From Acanthaster planci (Eukaryota > Echinodermata > Asteroidea > Valvatida > Acanthasteridae), in the NCBI RefSeq assembly GCF_001949145.1, contig NW_019091514.1, forward strand, positions 108,264 to 172,263: a stretch of DNA of 64,000 bases, in the 5' to 3' direction. The translations under genes and the position numbers were made by a program. The notes under the pieces are model-generated. The model had not been told where the DNA came from. It was given only the letters and a program-made list of their open reading frames with translations, and searched no databases. Below are positions 1 through 11,111 of the stretch, piece after piece. Numbering within the stretch: position 1 is the stretch's first letter; the number at the start of each line of letters is the position of its first letter.

Positions 1-1514
1 ATCCATGTCAGCCAGAGCTTGTCAGCATTAGAACAAGCAAGGCATTATATGTACAATCTTGTGGAAGAAGTGCACCTGCGAAGCATTAATTAGTTTCCGT
101 TTTGTTTACTCAAAATCAACCCACCCAGTTCTTACTCAGTGTTGCATTGAACATGTTGAATGGCATATTTACAAAAGTGAAATTTTGAAGCTTACCAGAA
201 ACAGAAAATATAGGGAATTCCTTCAAAGAATGCCTGTTGCTGTCTTGAGCCTTTATCATAAATATTGGTGAGCTAGCATTGGCCAATCAGAATAAGGATT
301 CGAAACTTGTTCATCTTGCATGGACCAATCATTTTCATTTCTCAGCTTATAGTGACTGATGCTGTTTTAAAAAAGACATTCAAGGACGATTATTTTTCTT
401 TCTTACAATTGTAAGCTTTTGGAAAATCTTCTTTTTTTTTTACTTGAAACTAATCCTTGAGCAGTTGCCCAAGAAATATTCTGAGAACAAATGCTGCTGT
501 ATGGTTGGACTGGTTCACTTTCCCATAGGTTCATTCATAAGATACATTGCTTCTTTGTCATTCGATTCCATGATGCGTTGAGAATGTTGAAAAGGTTTAT
601 TCATAAACAGTACATGCATGGTGTGAGCTACATGTACCTTAAGGGAGGTCAGCAGTTGTTGAAAATAGACTTTATTTACGGGGCTGGCCATATTGAATTT
701 GAAAGCGAGGTTAACTCTTCATTTTTTAATGTTGAGAGTACAAATGAAGCAATAAAATCAAATTTCATGACCAATTTGCACCTGTCTACCCCGATGAATA
801 ATTTCAAATTCATGATTGAACATAGAGAATTTTATGTTGCCAGATTCCAAAAATTATTGAAAGGGAGGCTTGGAACGCACGGAAGTATAAAACAGTCTGG
901 TGACATCCTAATCGACAGTTTGCAATACATACAACAGATTTGGGGGATAAGATAAAAAATGGCTTCCACATGAATAGGGTCTATAAGGCTCCCTGTTGAT
1001 AGCCGTTGATTCTGTTGCTCTCTGTCTATTCCAACCATTATTTCATCTAAAAGCCCACTAACTTCAGCTGGATGCTAAAGTTCAAGGATAAATCGTATTG
1101 GCCAGTGTATTAAGAAGCAGGATTCAGCTAGTTGTCACCGTTATCATAAAAATGGCACATTTTCACAAATTTTCTTCAAAGAATAAGTTGCCTGAGCACT
1201 GCCTTATAAAGCTGGCTGCAAAGATGTTGCACTTAGCAAAACTTTGTCTCTTATAAACGTCTTCCATTGGGCAGCCGTCTGGTTTTTCTACCATTCAAAG
1301 CAATGTAACCAAACTAAGGCTGGAAGGAAAAATAGTCTGTTCCCATTTATCAATCTGTGGAATATTACCAATGCTGATGGGTCTAAAGGGAACAAGACAA
1401 ATATGACAGCATCACGATAAAGGTCTATTTACAAACTTGCCAGCTTTATCTCTGGAAGGTTTGAGCTTTGACCCTGACCCTGTGAATTCTCTTCCCGTCT
1501 TTTTCCAATGTCAG
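1..1514 (+). other. rel intron (upstream part)
   Basis: This stretch precedes the first recognisable rel exon and ends in a usable 3' splice site (AG at 1513-1514). I searched it in all frames for the preceding Rel homology domain segments and found none. The longest open frame, 491-955 (154 codons), is AT-rich, has no splice context and resembles no family I know. It is best read as intron. Confidence 0.6.
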
Positions 1515-1653
1515 GTAGCAATAGTGTGCAAGACGCCGCCTTATGAAGATCAAAACATCCAGCAACCGATCACCGTCCAATTCAAGCTGAGGAGAAAAAG
1601 CGACAAAGAGACCAGTGATCCCTTGGAATTTATCTACAGACCTATTGATATAG
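1515..1653 (+). CDS. REL: rel exon: C-terminal end of Rel homology (dimerization) domain
   Basis: The exon starts after AG at 1513-1514 and ends before GT at 1654. It encodes about 46 residues beginning VAIVCKTPPYED and containing VQFKLRRKSD and PLEFIYRP. This matches the family pattern VAIVFRTPPY...LRRPSDRE...PMEFQYLP at the end of the IPT dimerization domain in RelA and c-Rel, including the LRRxSD block that packs at the dimer interface. The open frame runs further upstream to 1437, but that part is intron read-through with no homology. The exon ends in phase 1, and the next exon supplies AT to complete an Asp codon. Confidence 0.93.
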
Positions 1654-3767
1654 GTATGCAGCGCTAAACCCTGCCCAGTGGTGAAACAGGTGTACATTGT
1701 GCAGACAGCCAAAACAATGACTGTCAGCAGAGTTTTCCTTCTCAAATTTTGGAGGGGGAGGGGTGCAGAGGCTTCCCCCTTAGTCACGCCACTGGCCCTA
1801 CTAAGAGTGTAACCAAGTGTAGGCAAGTTCTGATTTTGTGTTGATATGATCAACGGAAATCTGTTAGATTCAACAAGATATCTGGAGTTCATGGGTACAT
1901 GTATATTCTAATCCAAGGAGACGGCGCATCGACGTTGTCACCTTATTCTGGGCAGATCAAAACGCCCTAATCCTGAAAGAGGCACGTACATGTAATGTGC
2001 ATACCAGCTGCACATAAGCAAGGTGCCATCACTGTATACTAGCCTCTAATTTTGCTTCCTGAAATGGTCCATATCTGCTTCTACGGGGTACATTTGACAC
2101 TACGCCCAGAAAGATATCTGGGTTGAAAGGTATGAATCTTTTCTGTAAAACTTGCATGGAGTTTGTGGGTGTTGATTAGTCAAAACGTGTTGAATTAAAA
2201 CCGTTTCAAGTTTTTACTGAAGAAAAGTTCTGGAGTGGTCCAAAGTGTCAGTGGTCACAGTAACTTTTTAAGTCCCAGTCCAAACACAGTCTTAAGGGCA
2301 CGCGTTTTTAATTCCATGGTTCTCATTTCTGACCGTCCGTATTTTGGCTTCCAAACTAAGAAAAAAAAAGCCTTTTTCACTATTGACCCTGCTATGAAGA
2401 TCCTGCCAAAAAGAGTACCTGTACAAATATAGCACTGAAAATGGACTTGAGCCATACCATTTAGTCCATAAACATCAAAGTAGCGACAGCCGAAATCCAC
2501 GGTACAGCATCAAGCCTACATCACAACGAGCGGTACATGTGTGTACCGTACCACACCCAATGCAGTGTACAGCATTAACGGAGTGTTGTGTACATGTGCT
2601 GTGCACTGATTATCATACACTGCACTCTGGACACTGACTCGAACAAGCTGAGTTGCGATATTGACAGCAGCATGGTAGCCGCGGCATTCCTTCACATTTG
2701 ATTTGTTCAAGTCAAGTGTTATATTTTCTTCCTATCGATATGGGTAAAACCATAATCCCACTTATTACATGTCTATCACACTAAAAAATCACACACTAAA
2801 AAATCCACATGTTTTCTCATGAAATCAATTATTTTGTGACAAATGTGGACATTGAAAGCACAGCAAAGCTCGGAACCTCCCACACCACCCTACATTCTTG
2901 TTTAAGAGTATGCCGTAACAGTGAGACTAAGATAAATCTATTTCTGCTGTGCAGTTTTGTCATCATGGCGGCCTCCACCGTGGTCACGCTTATTAGCTGT
3001 AGCTCTATAAATTGTTCTTGAGTTCTTAAAAATTCAAGTATTTTATTGCGTAATCAAAGAATACTAGTAGATCTTTTAGTTCCCAACTAGAAGGAAAAAC
3101 ACTCATGGGGCACAATATTAAAACAAGGGACAAGTATAGACACGTATTGTGCACGCTCCTTGGTTTAGTCAGTTATCTGTATGGGAGGAGAACAGGTTGG
3201 GGTTTTTTGGAACCTTTTTTAGTTTTCAATTGACAGACCCTCCCTCAAGTTGAAAAAGATGTGAGAACCATAGAATGAGAAAAGGGTGCCCTAACGCATC
3301 AGTCCTTGTCCCGTTTCACTGTTCGAAACACTTCAGCATTTGTATGCATTTCATTTGACGTCTTGGCCGGTAATGAAACCATGGGTTCCCCATACAGTAT
3401 GTATACAGGTACTGTAGCTTGGCGCCTTAAATAACCTAGATAGAGGAGGCTACAAAGAAAGTTTCGGGTATTTTCCATGAAAAACCCACAGAATCAGGTT
3501 GGGAATGAAAGACCCTATCTGCACGTTAGCCCAGGTGGGATCTGATCCAGTGGGAAAGTACAGTTGCACCAACCCGACTCCCTTGAATCTTCTGCTAAAA
3601 AGTATGGGCTATAGGCAGAAAGTCAGACTGTCGTGAACTAGTAATTTGGTTTAAAAAGGGTCATTTTCACAGCAGGAAGTCATTGCTGTCATCGGTGGAA
3701 ATATTAGACATGAACCACAGATCATAATCTGTTTAGCGTTTTAAATATTTCCTGTAACTTTTTCCAG
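1654..3767 (+). other. rel intron
   Basis: Intron of about 2.1 kb with donor GGTATGC at 1653-1659 and acceptor TTTTTCCAG ending at 3767. It holds a G/C-rich repeat scar around 1752-1800, whose reverse strand reads CAGTGGCGTGACTAAGGGGG, a transposon-end-like sequence. I saw no other exon in it. Confidence 0.7.
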
Positions 3768-3848
3768 ATGCTGATGGTGTGGAAGCAAAGAGGCGGAAAA
3801 AAGCCCCACATTTCCATAGATTTTTCAAAGAGCCATCTTCTGTCAAAC
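3768..3848 (+). CDS. REL: rel exon: nuclear localization signal
   Basis: An 81-base exon between a good acceptor (tttttccag) and a consensus donor (gtaagt at 3849). It reads, after a split Asp codon, ADGVEAKRRKKAPHFHRFFK. The basic run KRRKK sits where RelA has its RIEEKRKRTYETFKSI segment, the NLS that IkappaB covers, followed by a similar aromatic FHRFFK stretch. It starts and ends in phase 1, consistent with its neighbours. Short length and perfect splice sites make a chance frame unlikely. Confidence 0.88.
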
Positions 3849-4947
3849 GTAAGTACTGATCAATGTAGTTGCTATTTTTGTTTCTGTGAGTCCTTCTCAG
3901 AGAGAAAGGCTGAAAGGACGATAAGGTGAGGTCAATTCTGCCCCGTTGTGCCATTCCACCCACATGTCTGGATAGGACACAACCAAGCCCTGCCACTTTA
4001 CCAACTAACCACTTTGCACCACAGGCCATGTAAAACCCACAAGGATTTTCAGTGCCAGTGTCATGGAGAGTATGTTTACATGTTCTTGCAATGCCTATAC
4101 ACGGTAGTGATGTGTACCAGTGCCCTTGTAGTGGAGTGATTCCAATCGGTTACATTCACAAGCAGGGGGGCTGAGTAACGGTTAATATAGCATGTGGTAC
4201 ACTGACGCAGCCATTAGCCACGAACAGTTATCATCGCAAATGTTGCAACGTGGCATTGCCTCTGAGTATATGAAACATGACATTAAAGTAAAAAGTAATG
4301 TACAGATCTTAACAAAATACTGTCAAGGGTCAGCATTTATGGTATCCTACTTAATTGTAAAAGTGACCTTTGACCAACCAAGCAAAGATTCATTTGAAAG
4401 CCCCTGAAATAAACTCATTGTTACACCCATGAAGAACTCCGTTCGAAATTTATCTTGAACTTTAAAAAAAGATGGAATGCTGACAGTTTGCACAGCACAG
4501 TATACTTCTCTCTGTGTATATTATATAAAAACTTTGGTGGCATGTTTTGTGCGTATGGCTGCTTTCCTCTCTGAGCAGGAACAAGAGATGGCATGTTTTT
4601 TGCACGGCAAGGATGTTGATGTGTGTTTGAAATGGAATGCACTGAGCATGCATGAGCAATTTCTGCTAGCATCTGTGGGTAGAATGTGCATGTACAGTTT
4701 TTGCATGTCTGTTGGGCACTTGCACAAGCCCAGTTGAAAAACTTCCCACCAGCCTGTCTCTTTTTTGCCGGTGCAGGTGCACTTTAAATAGGCCTTGGAT
4801 TGACTGAGTCTAAAACTAAAAGCTGCATTAGTTTGATAGCATGCACAGGAGTATGAGCTAAGATGTCCCCAAAGCTTTGGGTAGTGTTCAGGCTCTAAGG
4901 ACAATAGGGGAGAAATCAAATGATTGCTCATTTTGTCTGACAAACAG
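3849..4947 (+). other. rel intron
   Basis: Intron of about 1.1 kb from the gtaagt donor to the acceptor ending acaaacag at 4947. No coding frame with homology and no structured repeat was recognised. The open frames on both strands around 4420-4740 lack any family signature. Confidence 0.65.
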
Positions 4948-5133
4948 AGGAACCGTTTGACCCAACTCAGCCTAGTGGAAGCGTGATTCATCAACAACTA
5001 CATGTACATCAACAACAGCTACATCTTCAGCAATTAGGGCCTCCTAACATTGCACGTGCATCAGCAGATCAAGACGTGAGACAGATTTTACGTAACAAGC
5101 TTGAACAAAGTTCAAAGCAATCACATAGACAGG
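4948..5133 (+). CDS. REL: rel exon: His/Gln-rich linker
   Basis: A 186-base exon, acceptor acaaacag and donor g|gtaaat at 5134, open throughout in the frame set by the NLS exon. It encodes about 62 residues, starting QEPFDPTQPSGSV, then a His/Gln-rich run (HQQLHVHQQQLHLQQL), then a more ordered, charged part with DQDVRQILRNKLEQ. Rel proteins are poorly conserved between NLS and activation domain, so no named domain is assigned. The LHVH residues are encoded by TACATGTACAT, the same word that fills the introns here, so this linker may have grown from that repeat. The exon ends in phase 1. Confidence 0.75.
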
Positions 5134-5573
5134 GTAAATTGCACCTTTCCTTTTCTGTTCTTTTTGTTTACTTTGTGTTTCAATCAGAGAAACACTGTTT
5201 GCCATCGTTGGATTTGTTTTACATGGTACTTCATACATCCTGAAAGTTTAGGTGCTGAGGATATGCATGGAGGGGGATTTGAGAAGACGTGGGAATTTTC
5301 CTGGCAAGAATGCTGAGAATTCCAAGATATTGAGGGCAAAATTCCCTATAAAGTTGCTTGAGTTTGGGCTGGAGCCTGAGTTTAACTCCAGCCTTCATTC
5401 TATCATTGTTAGGTGTGGATTCTAAAGGACTTGCCAAGTTATTGCTTTTCTACTGCCATGTAGCAACATCATCCCAACATGTTGATGCATATGCGTTGTA
5501 CGTTTTACAGTGCAGTCCACTTTACATGATGAGTGCAGTTACAAAACATTGTTGAATCTGCTGTGGTCGAGTT

Positions 5574-5646
5574 ACCCCAGTATCTCAGTAGAATGAGTTG
5601 CCATATAATAACTACAGGATGTAGGTTTCGAACCCAGCTTGTTTGT
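5574..5646 (+). repeat. tRNA-like SINE head, degenerate
   Basis: An A-box match (TATCTCAGTAG, 10 of 11 to TRGYNNARNNG-type consensus) at 5581-5591 and a B-box match (GTTTCGAACCC, one mismatch) at 5625-5635 are 44 bases apart, the spacing found in tRNAs. The acceptor stem does not pair and no convincing anticodon arm is seen, so this is a tRNA-derived SINE head or tRNA relic and not a working tRNA gene. Confidence 0.35.
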
Positions 5647-5949
5647 TTATTTGTTGATTTCTTCAGTTCTTGCAAAAAATATTAATGGTTGATTATCAGC
5701 ATCCTGTTCTTTATCCTGTTTGTGGATTTGAAGAGCTTTACTTGAAATCAAGCCCAAGAACTGCATGTTATACCCAATGATGACATGATCTACATGTACA
5801 TGTGTGAAAAATTGATGGGATGCTGTCGCTGATAAGCAATGCTTTTTGGGACTTACATTGCCAACACTGACTCACAGTACTTATGGAAAGTTGCTGACTG
5901 TCTTCTTGGTTGAAAGTTGTGCTAATCATTCCGATATTTAGATATTTGA

Positions 5950-6057
5950 TTTGATTTTCAAATATTTGAATATTATTTTCAAAATCAAATATTCAGAAGT
6001 GGATTGATTTTTCAAATATTTGAGTGTCATTTTCAGAATCGAATTTTCGGAGGTGGA
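5950..6057 (+). repeat. 54-bp tandem duplication, AT-rich and palindromic
   Basis: Two diverged copies about 54 bases apart (TTTTCAAATATTTGA at 5954 and at 6008). Each contains the palindrome CAAATATTTG followed by a second half resembling its complement. It lies in the last rel intron, 300 bases before the terminal exon. Confidence 0.75.
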
Positions 6058-6351
6058 AGTGCAGGGAGTGATAAAGGGAACGGTTCAATTATTTGGTTAC
6101 AAAAGAGCAGTCTGAGAGCATATTTCAACTACTATCACAAGTACATGTAAACTTAAAGACAGCTGAATGCACATCTGCATAACAATAAGGCTAGAAATTA
6201 CGGCTACTTTCCTTTAGGTTTTCCTTTTTGTCAAAACATACATATTTTGTTCAGCTTTTGTGGGAATTTGATAAACTTACTATTCAAATACATGAACTTG
6301 ATGGAAGGTATATTCAGTCATTTACACTTACTCAGCCTTATTTCGGTTCAG

Positions 6352-7109
6352 TTTTAAACACAGATTTGGAGGTTGAACAGCTGCCAAGAGTATTTGCTCG
6401 CGCTGTCCGCACTGCAGCCTCAGGCAACCCAAAAATCGCCAAGTTCTCTAAGGACTCCTCCACCTTCAGTTACAGTGACAGCTCCAACTTGTCCTCTGGC
6501 ACGGTGATCCAGCGAGGCACACCCGCCACTGCCACCACGGGGGCGCCCTTAACGCTGCCGCAGGACTCGGTGGCCAATTGTGGCACAGTGCTGCCCTTCC
6601 AAGGCATTACAGTGGACGCTACCCAGGGTGTTACAGTAGAAATAAGCGACCAAGTGCTTGCATACCAGCTGCAGTCCAACTCTGACCTAACCAACATGGC
6701 TTCCACTTCGGACTTTGGACAGAACACACCCGCACAAGCTTTTGGTCAAGGTACCTCGGGCTCCGAAGGGACTATTCCTTATTTGAACCCAGAGGAAAAG
6801 TTATTGCAGCAACTTTTGGAAGAGGAAAACCTAGCACACTTGCTCGTGGAACAGAACATCAATATCGAGGACTTGAATCCACCAAACTTGGAGGACCTAA
6901 CAACACTTCAGGACTTTGATCCAGCAACGCTGTCACTTACAAACGATGGCACAGATGGGATGGAGGTTGATCAGGGTTTGAATAATTTTACCTTGGAGAA
7001 TAACGTCAATGACTCGGTCTCAATACCGTATAGTCACAGCGTGGAGTTACCGATAGAAAATGACAGCCAAGTTCATAACTTTAATGGAAATTGTGATCAA
7101 AATGGATAA
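6352..7109 (+). CDS. REL: rel terminal exon: transactivation domain and stop
   Basis: Open frame ending in TAA at 7107-7109. I place the exon start at 6352 (AG at 6350-6351; alternative 6364), because both keep the phase set by the preceding exon. The frame stays open upstream to 6228, but that region is AT-rich, and the tempting acceptor at 6217 gives the wrong phase. The exon encodes about 251 residues: a Ser/Thr/Gly-rich first half (SYSDSSNLSSGTVIQRG), then an acidic leucine-rich block (EEKLLQQLLEEENLAHLL, then NIEDLNPPNLEDLTTLQDF and DPATLSL), then an Asn/Asp-rich tail ending NGNCDQNG. Clusters of acidic and bulky hydrophobic residues like these are the hallmark of RelA/c-Rel activation domains, which contact coactivators. 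GC content rises sharply from about 6390. Confidence 0.85.
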
Positions 7110-7551
7110 CGGGGTATGTAAAATCCAATTGTGGGTTTTTTGGGGCGGTCTTTTTTTTTTGGTGCAGTAAAGTTTTTTCTTTTGTCAAAGTACTGGTAGT
7201 GTGTACCATCGAATATTGCATGCTTATAACAAAATTCATATGCTGAGTTACTGTTACAAGTATTTAAACTGCGAGCTAACAAAAACGTACTCTTGTACAG
7301 TTTCTTCAAAATGTCGTTGGGGCATTCTCCAATGCAGGCATTAAGTTCAAGGTCAGAAGTTTTTTTTTGGCATTAAAATTTCATCAAGTCTTCATTTTAA
7401 CCCTGGCAGTCCAAGCCAGTTTGATGCACTATTCCAAACTTTGACACCAATGGCAACGTTTTTGGTACATACATTACATGAACATGTGGGTTATTTGTCA
7501 ACATATTTCATTCACTGACATTGTGTGTTTCTGTGCCATATTCTGTTTTTC

Positions 7552-7582
<31 letters not shown>

Positions 7583-8760
7583 AACTGGATTTTTAAACCT
7601 GTATTTTCCTCTTCAAACTTAAATATTCATGAAACTGCGACTGTTTGCCTCCGTATAGAATGGACATTTTTGTGCATTGCAAGGGTGAATCTTGTATAAA
7701 TCAACAGAATGTAACTTTTGTACTACTCATATTAGGAGAAAGTAGTTAAAATGAATACAAACTGAGGCCTTTCACCCTCTCCTGTTTCATGTACTGTACA
7801 TGTATGCATGTGTAATTACCTCTTGATTTTCTACAACATTACTGTACACTTCAGATACATGCTTGAGCATGTTGAAATTGCCACTGTATATTTGTACATA
7901 CATGTTTGATCACTTTGTACAGTTATAGGGAAACTGAAATGTCAACAAAACTGGAAGTAATCATTTCCTTTTTTTATTTCTGGTCTTTGTTTAATTGCGT
8001 AATTTACGAAATCTTGCCAATGTTTGATTCAAGAAAACATTTCAAAGCAGTAGTTTGCTCACATTTGGGGGAGGGGGTAGAACGGCTCTCTGCATCGATT
8101 TGCCTACCGTTATGAAGTTGTTGGAAGAATCTTTTGTGGAAGAAAGAAATACTAGTCCTTACTATCGTGCCGTGCATGGTGAATGTTTGCTTTTATCAAG
8201 ATTTGCTGTTGAAATCACGTTACAAAATCATGCATTTCTCAGATGAAGTACTTGTTATTTATTTACATGTATAAACAGACTTTAACCCTAGCTCTTTTGT
8301 GAGAATTGGCACTGAAGTATTTGGTCAAAAGTGTTCAAAACAATATTAATTTCCTCATGTGCATGTCCTTGTATCTTTGTACAATTGCAGCCCAAGTTGC
8401 TTGTAACGTTGATAGCATTAGCAATTCGAAAAAGGTCTTTTTGTTAAAATGAATATAAAGGTTAACTATACTGGTGTGTGCTAACCTTAGCTGTCTGTGT
8501 TGTGAATCATGACGCAAATTTCATCAAAGATTTTGACTGTTAAATCATTTGGATCATGCTTCTTCTTTTTTTCATTTGGCAAGAATCGGTGTTTCCTAGA
8601 AATCAAGCAAGATTTCTTTCAAGTCATGCTTTCTCTTTTTTTTATTTTGAAGCATAACACATTCCTTTGATTGTATAAAGTGTACATACATGTACTTGAT
8701 ATGAAGTATGAAATATTAGCCTTTTCTTTCAATACACCTGTAAGTATGTTTTGTTTGAAA
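7110..8760 (+). other. probable rel 3' UTR
   Basis: AT-rich, TTTT- and TGTA-rich sequence directly after the rel stop codon. It contains an AAAAC microsatellite (7552-7583), ATTAAA at 7372 and an AU-rich instability nonamer TTATTTATT at 8255-8263. No canonical AATAAA was seen; TATAAA near 8675 and AATACA near 8730 are possible weak signals. The 3' end is therefore a guess. Rapid mRNA turnover through the AU-rich element would suit an immune regulator but is inference. Confidence 0.45.
7552..7583 (+). repeat. (AAAAC)n microsatellite
   Basis: At least five head-to-tail AAAAC units in the probable rel 3' UTR. Confidence 0.9.
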
Positions 8761-10394
8761 GTGAAGGATCTGTTTGCCCTAGTTTCATCAACCAAAGTTA
8801 ATTTCTCAGTTGAAGTATTGAAGGAAAATTTGGGAAGGTGACTACAGTGTTTTTTAAAGTATTTGTAGGGTCCATGCAGAATCCAGAAATATCCTCCTTT
8901 GTGTTTTCATTGATCTAAGTCCCCACCCCCGCTTTTAAAAGGTATTTGGAGCCTCTTTTGCTTTTATGAAAATACCAATTTCCATATTCATGAGTAACAT
9001 TGTGATGTCATCCCAGGCGCTGAGCCTCAATGTTGCACTGAATTGTGCTGGAATCTTTATATTCTGTTTTTTTCTGAATTCCTTTTTTTTTATTTATTGT
9101 TGCATAACTGTTTGGCAGTTAATAAGCCTGTGAGCAACTTTTTTTTCAAAAATGTTTTCAAATCAGAAATTTGGGGGTTGAAATTTGAAAGTGAAAAAAA
9201 ATGTAAACTGAACAGTTTCTTCCCCCAAAGCAACAGCGCCCTCAGTTGTCCTGAAAAGCTTGGACATGCACTTTTCAATTTACTGAAGAAGAGTACCAGT
9301 ATAAAGATGCAAAGTGTGTCTAGGAAAAAGTCATTGCATGGACCCTTTAAGGGGCCAATTCCACAGAGCACATAAATGTTGCTTAGCGTAGAGAATGTGT
9401 GCTAAGCAAAAAAGAGGAAAATTTGATACGAAAAGAAATGAGAATAAGAATTACCAAGGTATTTGAAAAAGTTCAAAACCATGCCCTTTTCCCTAGACAA
9501 TAGTTCATCAGTTTGTTGCTGACGAGTTATGTTTCCCCTTTCTGAACTCCCCCCCCCAAACAGTGCTCCCCACCCATCCATTGTCTGCATTAACTGGACT
9601 AAAACTTGAAGGGGGGGCGCTTAAGAGCATTGGAGGTGTTCTTGTGGTGATGGTCTTCCGTGATCTTGACACGGCACAGGAGTCAATTTTTTCTGCAAGG
9701 GCACACAGTGGGAAGGGCCAGTGTATATGTAAGCACTTTAAGGATTTGGGAGTGAGGATGGGCTAGACTGCCAACTTCAAGCATGATGATATTGAGACTT
9801 GGCAGTGGACCTGAGTATGCCAATGCAAAGCCGTGATTGCATGTGGCTCAGGGCCCGCTAAAGGACTCCCCTCCCACATTATTTGGATTTAAGATGTACG
9901 GTGGTTCAATCTGAGGTGATTTCTGACCACTTCAGACCATTTTGAGCTAAATATTATCATTACCTGGGGCTATAAAATTGGATGTGGGCCACATTTATTT
10001 TCCTGAGATATCCCATGACGGCAGGAGAATAACCTAAACGGTGTGAGTCTTGAGTTGCCAGCCTCGTACATATAAGGTTAAAATCACCCCATGCCTAGAT
10101 ACCATTTATGTTTTTTATTTAACAATCCAGCCCAGAATAATTGAAGAAGGCTTTATAAAAAGTAAACATTGCAATATACCAGCAATTTGGGATACACAAA
10201 TGAGGTACTGAATTTTTAAGAGTGAACTTCATGAGTTGTCACATTAAATTTTGTTAAACCTTGACTAAGGCTGCCCACAAGCATTGTGTAATGGATTAAA
10301 CCATGATCCCCTTGAAAAGCAACTATAAAATGTATTAAAAAAATAATACAAACAAAACCCAGACGAGAGATATATCATCTAGAGATGCTGAAAG
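8761..10394 (+). other. intergenic spacer between rel and kindlin
   Basis: No coding sequence with homology on either strand. Around 9345-9408 there is a repeat-like segment: AAGGGGCCAATTCCACAGAGC, then an inverted pair TTGCTTAGC / GCTAAGCAA at about 9379-9409. Short C and G homopolymers occur at 9549 and 9611. Confidence 0.55.
9379..9409 (+). repeat. short inverted repeat TTGCTTAGC / GCTAAGCAA
   Basis: Nine-base arms around a 13-base loop, preceded by a purine/pyrimidine block typical of dispersed repeats. Could be a fragment of a SINE or of a small terminal-inverted-repeat element. Confidence 0.45.
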
Positions 10395-11111
10395 TTACTG
10401 GATTCCAGTCAACTTTCCTTCAGCGATTTCGCGAAGTTTACTGAAACATGAAAAGTGATAGGGCGCCCTCTTAAGCACAAAGACAGCCCCCCCCCCATTG
10501 GCGACTCTATTTTTATTCTTGTCAATAATATTCTGATCACGGTGCAATGCTACACAGCCTTTCCATATTTCTTTTCTTTCCACTCGTTTTCAACCGGGGT
10601 TTTAATTTTTCGCAAAATTCAAGGCAAATTCAGGAGACAACAAATTAAGCTTCATACATTTGCAAAGGTTGAGATTGTTCATTCAGTTGTGGAAAATAAT
10701 TTAAAGACAGAATTTTTGCATCATCATATGCATCGTAGTATTTAGCCACATAAGTTATGTTTTCGAAAAGAGAAAAGATCATACTGCATCGACAGCAAAG
10801 TCCGCACTCCAGTTCGTTTTGCCATGGAGGTTTTGCTCACCTGGTACCCCTGGGTAATCGACGATTGCACCGGGTGCGTCACATGTCATGCACGAACTAC
10901 ACGTTTTTTTATATTTACAAGGGAATGAGCGTGGAATGTACACGCACAACGCCTAGCCAGCAGTTGGCGTTTAACTTTACTTTGCCTTCGCGGACTTCCG
11001 TAATGTTGGGCAATTGTGGATGGTTATTTCACGGTGTGAGAAAGAAAGATCGAGGGACATACATGTACCTCCATTGAGTGCTTTGTACCAATGTGTTCTG
11101 TCCAAAGACAG
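10395..11111 (+). promoter_or_regulatory. candidate kindlin promoter and noncoding first exon
   Basis: CpG frequency and GC rise here relative to the flanks. An inverted CCAAT box (ATTGGCG) lies near 10497, an ETS-like ACTTCCG near 10994, and a consensus donor CAG|GTGAGT at 11111/11112. The first kindlin coding exon begins with a strong 3' splice site at 12491, so an upstream noncoding exon is required, and an exon ending at 11111 would fit. Transcription start is not determinable. An open frame here (10757-11077) has no recognisable homology. Confidence 0.35.

Larger units (their letters stand above)
5134..6351 (+). other. rel intron with tRNA-like fragment and tandem duplication
   Basis: Intron of about 1.2 kb. 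It contains a kappaB-like GGGAATTTTCC at 5291-5301, a degenerate tRNA-like block (A box 5581-5591, B box 5625-5635) and a 54-bp tandem duplication rich in CAAATATTTG at 5950-6057. The 3' splice site is inferred from phase, because the upstream exon leaves one base. AG at 6350-6351 or 6362-6363 keeps the frame open, while the pyrimidine-rich AG at 6216-6217 would lead to an early stop. Confidence 0.6.
1515..7109 (+). other. REL: rel / NF-kappaB family gene, 3' part (four exons)
   Basis: Four exons joined in frame encode the C-terminal part of a Rel-family transcription factor, about 386 residues visible. Order: end of the RHD dimerization (IPT) domain, basic nuclear localization signal, His/Gln-rich linker, acidic leucine-rich transactivation domain, stop. 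Rel proteins dimerize, bind kappaB DNA sites, are held in the cytoplasm by IkappaB masking of the NLS, and drive immune and developmental genes. No ankyrin repeats follow before the stop, so the protein is of the RelA/c-Rel/Dorsal class and not the p100/p105 class. The N-terminal DNA-binding half and the promoter lie left of the window. Phases across the first three introns agree (1, 1, 1). RelA-, c-Rel- or Dorsal-type cannot be decided from this half alone. Confidence 0.9.

Noticed and set aside
491-955. 154-codon open frame upstream of the rel exons
   Set aside because: AT-rich composition, no recognisable domain and no splice context. It sits where an intron is expected.
1437-1514. ATG-like start for the first rel exon
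   Set aside because: The homology begins exactly at the splice acceptor; the upstream codons are intron read-through.
5574-5646. Functional tRNA gene
   Set aside because: A and B boxes are spaced correctly, but the acceptor stem and anticodon arm do not form.
6228-6351. N-terminal extension of the last rel exon (starting codon TTG)
   Set aside because: TTG is not a start here, and the phase of the upstream exon rules out the acceptor at 6217. The open stretch is short and AT-rich.
10757-11077. 106-codon open frame as a gene
   Set aside because: No domain or homology. Better explained by the CpG-rich promoter/leader region of kindlin.
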